Assembly: GCA_035535055.1 (NCBI GenBank)
Contig: DATLQT010000037.1
Location: 1 to 53,529 of the forward strand
Direction of reading: 5' to 3'
Source of the DNA: UBA6019 sp035535055
GTDB lineage: Bacteria; Chloroflexota; Dormibacteria; Dormibacterales; Dormibacteraceae
DNA: 53,529 nucleotides
The notes below the pieces were generated by a model. The model did no database searches and had not been told where the DNA came from. It saw only the letters and a list, made by a program, of their open reading frames with translations. Position numbers and translations under genes: made by a program. Within the stretch, counting starts at the first letter, position 1; every line of letters begins with the position of its first letter. This document shows positions 49,882-53,529 of this stretch, one piece after another.

Positions 49882-51005
49882 GTCTGCTGAAGGACCTTTG
49901 TAGAAACCGATTGTCGGCCGCGTTGCTCCGCCCTGGAAGCGATGAGCAGCGGCACGATGAGCGAGAGCAGGAAGACGACCTCCAGCAGCACGACGAGAAT
50001 GCCAGAGCTGATCGCCGTCTCCAGAGTGATCCAGAGAATCACCAGCACCACCGTCGGCAACAACCAATGCTCGCCCTCGCGCAGCAGCATCAGCAGGACC
50101 GCGGAGTAGAGCGCGAGGTCAAAGGCGTTGAGGTAGCCGCTGATCAACAGCGAGCCGGCCACTCCCGCCGCGATCGGCGCGGTCAGGCTCCGACCGCGCG
50201 AGAGCCACCCGATCAGCAACGCCAGGCCAAGGACGACTGCCCGCGCGGCCAGGGTCGGAGCGCCGTACCCCAAGAACAACGTTAGGGAATAGGCCCCGCG
50301 CTTCCCGGTGTCGAAGTTCAGTAATTGGGTTGCGTAGTGGACCAGCGCGACGGGCCCGACGTTGAGGAGGCTGAGCGCCACCAGCACCGCAGACGCGACG
50401 ACCCAGCTCACGAAGGAGCGGCGATAGCCGGCCAGGAGCAGAGAGAACGGCACGATGAGCAGTAGGTGCGGTTTGACGGCCGCGGCCGCCAGGATCACCC
50501 CCGCCTCGACCTCACGACCGCTTCGCAAGAGCGCCCAACAGAGGGATACGGCCAGGATCACGACCGCTGCCACCTGCGCGAAGATCACGATCGCCATCGC
50601 GGGCAGGAGGGCCAGCACCAAGGTCAGCGCGCGGAGGCGGGACGACCAGCCCGAATTCGACAGCACCTGGCTCGACGCGACCAGGCAGCCCAGCATCAGG
50701 ATCGCGAAGAGGGCGTAGCCGACCGCGCTCGGCAATAGCGCAAAGGGGGCGACCAGCCAGGCCATGGGAGGCGGGTTGGGAAGCGCCGTATCGTAGAGGT
50801 GGCTCCAGCCGCGCTCGAAAGCGATGCGGACTGCCACCTCAGGGAACCGGTAGTCGCTGACCGGGTAGCCGATCGCGAGCGCCCGGAAGATCAGCTGGAG
50901 GTTGAAGAGGGTGATCGCACTCAGTGCCACGAGCAGCCCAAAGCCGAGCGGCAGCCTGGCCAGGGCCTTGCGGCCGAGCCGCTCGCCAATAAATCCCTCG
51001 CTCAC
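49878..51005 (-). CDS. GT87-type polyprenol-dependent membrane mannosyl/glycosyltransferase
   Basis: 375 residues with around ten helices. Early extracytoplasmic loop IGYPVSDYRFPEVAVRIAFERGWSHLYD with the conserved Asp, then PNPPPMAWLVAPFALLP, the usual GT-C/GT87 (DUF2029) block, and VILAAAAVKPHLLLIVPF with the K-P-x motif. Such enzymes use polyprenyl-phosphate sugars outside the membrane. First gene of the heptose operon; shares architecture with the divergent neighbour. Confidence 0.8.
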   Translation of the reverse strand: MSEGFIGERLGRKALARLPLGFGLLVALSAITLFNLQLIFRALAIGYPVSDYRFPEVAVRIAFERGWSHLYDTALPNPPPMAWLVAPFALLPSAVGYALFAILMLGCLVASSQVLSNSGWSSRLRALTLVLALLPAMAIVIFAQVAAVVILAVSLCWALLRSGREVEAGVILAAAAVKPHLLLIVPFSLLLAGYRRSFVSWVVASAVLVALSLLNVGPVALVHYATQLLNFDTGKRGAYSLTLFLGYGAPTLAARAVVLGLALLIGWLSRGRSLTAPIAAGVAGSLLISGYLNAFDLALYSAVLLMLLREGEHWLLPTVVLVILWITLETAISSGILVVLLEVVFLLSLIVPLLIASRAEQRGRQSVSTKVLQQT

Positions 51006-51270
51006 GACGGATAGATATTCAGAGAAGCGGACACCAAATGCTGCACCTCGATTGGAAGGGTCGCACTATAGAGGGTTGTCGGGCCCCGCAGATCGACATG
51101 GCGTGGGACCGGCTCTACAGGGTGAAGAGGCTTGCCCGCCTGATCTTGACCGGTCATCGAAACAGCAGCCACGCCATGAAAGCGATACGAATGGTGGAAC
51201 GCTTCTGCAGGCTCGTGGATCCAGGTGTTGAGGTATCCGTCGAATCTGGTCAAGCTTCAACACCAAGATC

Positions 51271-52491
51271 GTGACCTTTCTGACGCGGGCTCAGCGGCTG
51301 GCTCTGTTTGCGGCGGTTTTCGGGTCGGTCCTGCTTTGCGCGGGACAGCTCTTTCTCTGGGCTCGCGCCTTCACCGCGAATCCACTCGACCAAGATTTCA
51401 CCCTCTGGTACGCCGCGGCGCGGGTAGGTCTGACCGATGGCTGGAATCATCTCTACGACGCCGACCGCCAAGAGCAAATGATCCGCCAGCTGCAGCATGT
51501 CAACGGTGCTTTGAGCCCTCTCTCCGTCTACATAAGCCCGCCGCCCCTTGCCTGGCTCGCCGCGCCTTTCACCCTCGTACCTCCTACCCCCGCCTATCTC
51601 GTCTGGACCGCTATTTCGGTAGTTGCGCTGGTAGGCGCATGGAGACTAGTCGCGCCCAGACCTGTCAAATGGCCCTGGCTCTACGCCCTGCCCCTCCTCG
51701 CTTGGTTCCCGGTGTTCATTGGCCTGGTTCTCGGTCAACCGGTGGCCTTCGTGATGCTTTCGGTCGCTGCCGCTGCCTGGCTGGCGCAACGCAATCGGAA
51801 GTTCGCGGCCGGCGTCGTACTTTCCTTGACCCTGCTAAAACCGCAGCTCGCACTCCTCGTTGGGCCCACGCTGCTTTTCGGGGGCGAGATGGTCTTTGCG
51901 AGCGGGTGGCTGACAGGAACTGCAGTATTGATCGGCCTCTCGGTCGGGCTAGTCGGAGTTGTCGGTATCGAACATGGGCTTGAGCTGGTTCGCAAGGTCC
52001 AGGTCTATCCGTATAACAGTTACCTGACACTCGCTTACATAGCCGATCCCGTGGTCCGATCCGGCTACCTGTCGCCGTCCGCGCGTCTGGTCGGCATCAA
52101 CCCGTTAACGCTCTCTTTGCAGGTGGTTGCCGGCGTCAGTGCCCTCGCGATTGCATTCCACAACCGCGGTCGCGGCGCGGCGATAGTGCTGTCAATCGGC
52201 ATCATCGGCAGCATCTTGGTGGCGCCGCACCTTCACCAGGACGATCTCGCGATCCTGGTGGTCGCGGCTTGGTTGCTGGCAGGTACCCGCCCCGAGCGCG
52301 TGCTTCAATTCTGGCCCTTGATCGTGCTGGTCGCCGGTGAGTCGCCGCAATTCTTGACGCCGCTCCCGATTGAGGCTTCGCTGGTGGCATGGCTGCTTCT
52401 GCTCTGGCGGAAGCACAACTCTCGCGACGCGGCCGCCGACACGAAGACTCCAGTCGGAGCATATGCCGCGGCTTCAAGCCGAGCTAAGTAG
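51271..52491 (+). CDS. GT87-type membrane glycosyltransferase, paralogue of the divergent gene
   Basis: 406 residues from a GTG at 51271. Same layout as the divergent gene: DQDFTLWYAAARVGLTDGWNHLYD, SPPPLAWLAAPFTLVP, VVLSLTLLKPQLALLVGP with the K-P-x motif, and about ten helices. Somewhat lower GC and more A/T at third positions than its neighbours. The 265-bp gap between the two starts shows no gene. Tail after KHNSRDAAAD is hydrophilic. Confidence 0.8.
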   Translation: MTFLTRAQRLALFAAVFGSVLLCAGQLFLWARAFTANPLDQDFTLWYAAARVGLTDGWNHLYDADRQEQMIRQLQHVNGALSPLSVYISPPPLAWLAAPFTLVPPTPAYLVWTAISVVALVGAWRLVAPRPVKWPWLYALPLLAWFPVFIGLVLGQPVAFVMLSVAAAAWLAQRNRKFAAGVVLSLTLLKPQLALLVGPTLLFGGEMVFASGWLTGTAVLIGLSVGLVGVVGIEHGLELVRKVQVYPYNSYLTLAYIADPVVRSGYLSPSARLVGINPLTLSLQVVAGVSALAIAFHNRGRGAAIVLSIGIIGSILVAPHLHQDDLAILVVAAWLLAGTRPERVLQFWPLIVLVAGESPQFLTPLPIEASLVAWLLLLWRKHNSRDAAADTKTPVGAYAAASSRAK

Positions 52492-52711
52492 CGAGCGGAT
52501 GCGTGTCATGCGACTTCAAGAAGACGCTCGGGCACCCTTCCATGGGGATGGTTCAGCCAAATTCGGGCGGTCGAGGCAGAACTCGAAGCCGGACTGCGCC
52601 GCGGGAACGCGGTCGCAATCCGCAACTCCGGGAACCGACGGCGACGGTTACCCCTGTTGCTATGTAAGCAATCGTTAGTAGCCGCTTGGAACCTCGCCCG
52701 GTTGCGAAAGA

Positions 52712-52770
52712 TGGTGCGCCCGCAGGAATCGAACCAGCTACTTGCGGTCCGGAGTTCTAGGAAGTCCCTT
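52712..52770 (-). pseudogene. Degenerate 3' half of a tRNA gene (arginine-like)
   Basis: On the minus strand the 24 bases at 52712-52735 read GGTTCGATTCC, then TGCGGGCGCACCA: a T-loop and an acceptor strand with encoded CCA. CGGGCGC-A-CCA matches the 3' acceptor of some tRNA-Arg genes. The matching 5' acceptor GCGCCCG is absent upstream, the T-stem has a mismatch or missing base, and no proper anticodon loop is found. So this is a fragment, such as one left at an integration site. Confidence 0.5.
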
Positions 52771-53155
52771 CGGACTATCAATTGTGAATTCGCCGAATTC
52801 CGATGAGTACCCTCGATTATCATGGCTTCCCAGCCCAATTGCGGCACGGGGCCATGCGCGGCGCTATCAAGGTTGGGCTAGGGTTCCAACTCCATCTCGC
52901 GGTCGTCCGCATCGCGGGCGACGCCCGCGGCGAGCGCCTCGGCGCGGCTATGCCGCAGCTTCAGGCGATCCGCCTTCCTGAGCCCCGGGGTCTCCTCGAG
53001 TAGTCCGAAAGTCTCCTCGAGCAGGCTCCTCGTTCCCACCGAGCCCCAGCCAGACCCCTTGAGGATTGCCACAACGAGAAAGGACACCTACGCCGAGGGG
53101 CGTTAGGCCCTATTTGGTCTGGAGAGCCTGCGCAACCGTGGTGATGAAAAGAGGG

Positions 53156-53171
53156 CGAGCCATTCGGCTCG
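53156..53171 (+). terminator. Small hairpin followed by TTTC
   Basis: CGAGCC-ATTC-GGCTCG, a 6-bp perfect stem with a four-base loop, then TTTC. It lies 25 nt before the small membrane peptide gene; it could end upstream transcription or be part of that gene's leader. Confidence 0.35.
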
Positions 53172-53196
53172 TTTCAAGAAGGAGAAGCTCGAGGAA

Positions 53197-53355
53197 ATGA
53201 TCCACCTACTGCTGGTCGCCGCCGCCGTTCTCTTCGTTCTCTGGCTGTTGTTCCACGCGGCGGGTGCGATGGTCAACCTGCTCTGGATCGCCATCGCCGT
53301 GGTGGTGATCGCCTGGCTGGTCGGCCTCTTCCGCGGCCGCTCGACCGCCTCCTAA
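53197..53355 (+). CDS. 52-residue hydrophobic peptide, lmo0937-like
   Basis: ATG at 53197, TAA at 53353-53355. The peptide is MIHLLLVAAAVLFVLWLLF, then HAAGAMVNLLWIAIAVVVIAW, ending LVGLFRGRSTAS: two membrane helices with a short G-A turn and a basic tail. This is the layout of lmo0937-family small membrane proteins. GAGGA lies just before the ATG and AAGGAG further upstream. A strong hairpin terminator follows 37 nt after the stop, supporting a real transcript. Function unknown. Confidence 0.7.
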   Translation: MIHLLLVAAAVLFVLWLLFHAAGAMVNLLWIAIAVVVIAWLVGLFRGRSTAS

Positions 53356-53392
53356 GCCGCACGCACAACCGGAACAGCCAAGCTCAAAGAAG

Positions 53393-53432
53393 GCCGGAGG
53401 GACGGGTCCAACGAAAGACCCGTCCCTCCGGC
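53393..53432 (+). terminator. Perfect 16-bp stem hairpin terminator
   Basis: GCCGGAGGGACGGGTC at 53393-53408 and its exact reverse complement at 53417-53432 enclose an 8-nt loop (CAACGAAA). The stem is very stable, but there is no T run on the plus strand, so it may act as a GC-rich terminator or mRNA-stabilising end for the small peptide gene. Confidence 0.7.
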
Positions 53433-53529
53433 TGTCCGCGAGATCAGTTCCTTGCAACGCGGTCAGGAAGTTGAACCGCGACCTTCGTCTCTACGCTCCC
53501 TGTGCTCTTGAGCTGCCGGTTGCCGGGGA

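Larger units (their letters stand above)
52492..53196. other. 705-bp stretch without a confident gene
   Basis: GC falls here and no frame gives a recognisable protein. It contains a degenerate tRNA 3' end (described separately), a short repeated stretch around TCTCCTCGAG near 53000-53020, and a small hairpin before the next gene. A minus frame (53087-52878) reads ALAAGVARDADDREME but has no family match. Confidence 0.5.

Noticed and set aside
51002..51253. Minus-strand 83-codon frame in the gap between the two GT87 genes
   Set aside because: No ribosome-binding site or family match; the gap more likely holds divergent promoters.
53103..53457. Minus-strand frames at the 3' end
   Set aside because: They are opposite the small hydrophobic peptide gene and its terminator hairpin and have no protein-like features.
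1..53529. CRISPR array or IS element
   Set aside because: No regularly spaced repeats, Cas genes, transposase genes or paired terminal inverted repeats were seen. The only clean tandem repeat is the three-copy 15-bp unit at 38424-38468.

Overview
The window is about two-thirds G+C, almost fully coding, and split into tightly packed runs of genes with 4-nt stop/start overlaps and several GTG or leaderless-type starts. It reads like a high-GC soil or subsurface bacterium of the Chloroflexota / Dormibacterota / Actinomycetota kind. No rRNA, intact tRNA or species marker is present, so this placement is inference. There is no CRISPR array and no intact mobile element.

Layout. 1-1282: end-truncated CorA and an isoprenylcysteine-type methyltransferase. 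1315-9592 (minus strand): the highlight, a translationally coupled eight-gene operon behind a TetR gene. It encodes four subunits resembling ATP-dependent (class I) benzoyl-CoA reductase of the BzdNOPQ/BcrCBAD type, a 6-oxocyclohexenecarbonyl-CoA-hydrolase-like crotonase with an extra zinc ribbon, both subunits of an IpdAB-like CoA-transferase-fold ring hydrolase, and a BadH-like SDR. A promoter with a TetR-type palindrome between its -35 and -10 sits just upstream. 9.6-21.5 kb: accessory and housekeeping genes (GNAT, Xer recombinase, PlsC, Hsp20, MetF, hemolysin III, fatty-acid desaturase), with several genes broken by frameshifts. 21.6-26.1 kb (minus): a four-gene 2-oxoacid:acceptor oxidoreductase (gamma, alpha, beta, and a GltD-like flavoprotein with a C-terminal ferredoxin module). 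This could make the low-potential electrons, and conceivably an aryl-CoA, that the ring-reductase operon needs.

26.9-39.2 kb: three ABC exporter sets, alternating with broken stress genes (DUF4242, PsiE, a PAS protein with a DosS-like but His-less dimerisation domain, acetaldehyde dehydrogenase) and intact SPW, DUF779 and HdeD proteins. 39.3-42.5 kb: membrane acyltransferase, small membrane proteins, and the tail of a lost GH3 beta-glucosidase. 42.6-51.0 kb (minus): a sugar cluster with the four enzymes expected for GDP-D-glycero-alpha-D-manno-heptose (GmhA, HddA, GmhB, HddC), plus an in-operon transaldolase, an epimerase, a UDP-galactopyranose-mutase-like flavoprotein, a GT2 glycosyltransferase, a TylF-like methyltransferase and a GT87 membrane glycosyltransferase. 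A GT87 paralogue is divergent at 51.3-52.5 kb. The last kilobase holds a degenerate tRNA 3' end, a 52-residue hydrophobic peptide gene and a perfect 16-bp-stem terminator.

Reading frames are broken in clusters (10.2-13.0, 19.0-20.6, 29.7-31.3, 35.2-36.8 kb) while the catabolic, oxidoreductase and heptose operons are intact. This is either real decay of dispensable genes or local indel errors in a draft or metagenomic assembly. The sequence alone cannot decide.
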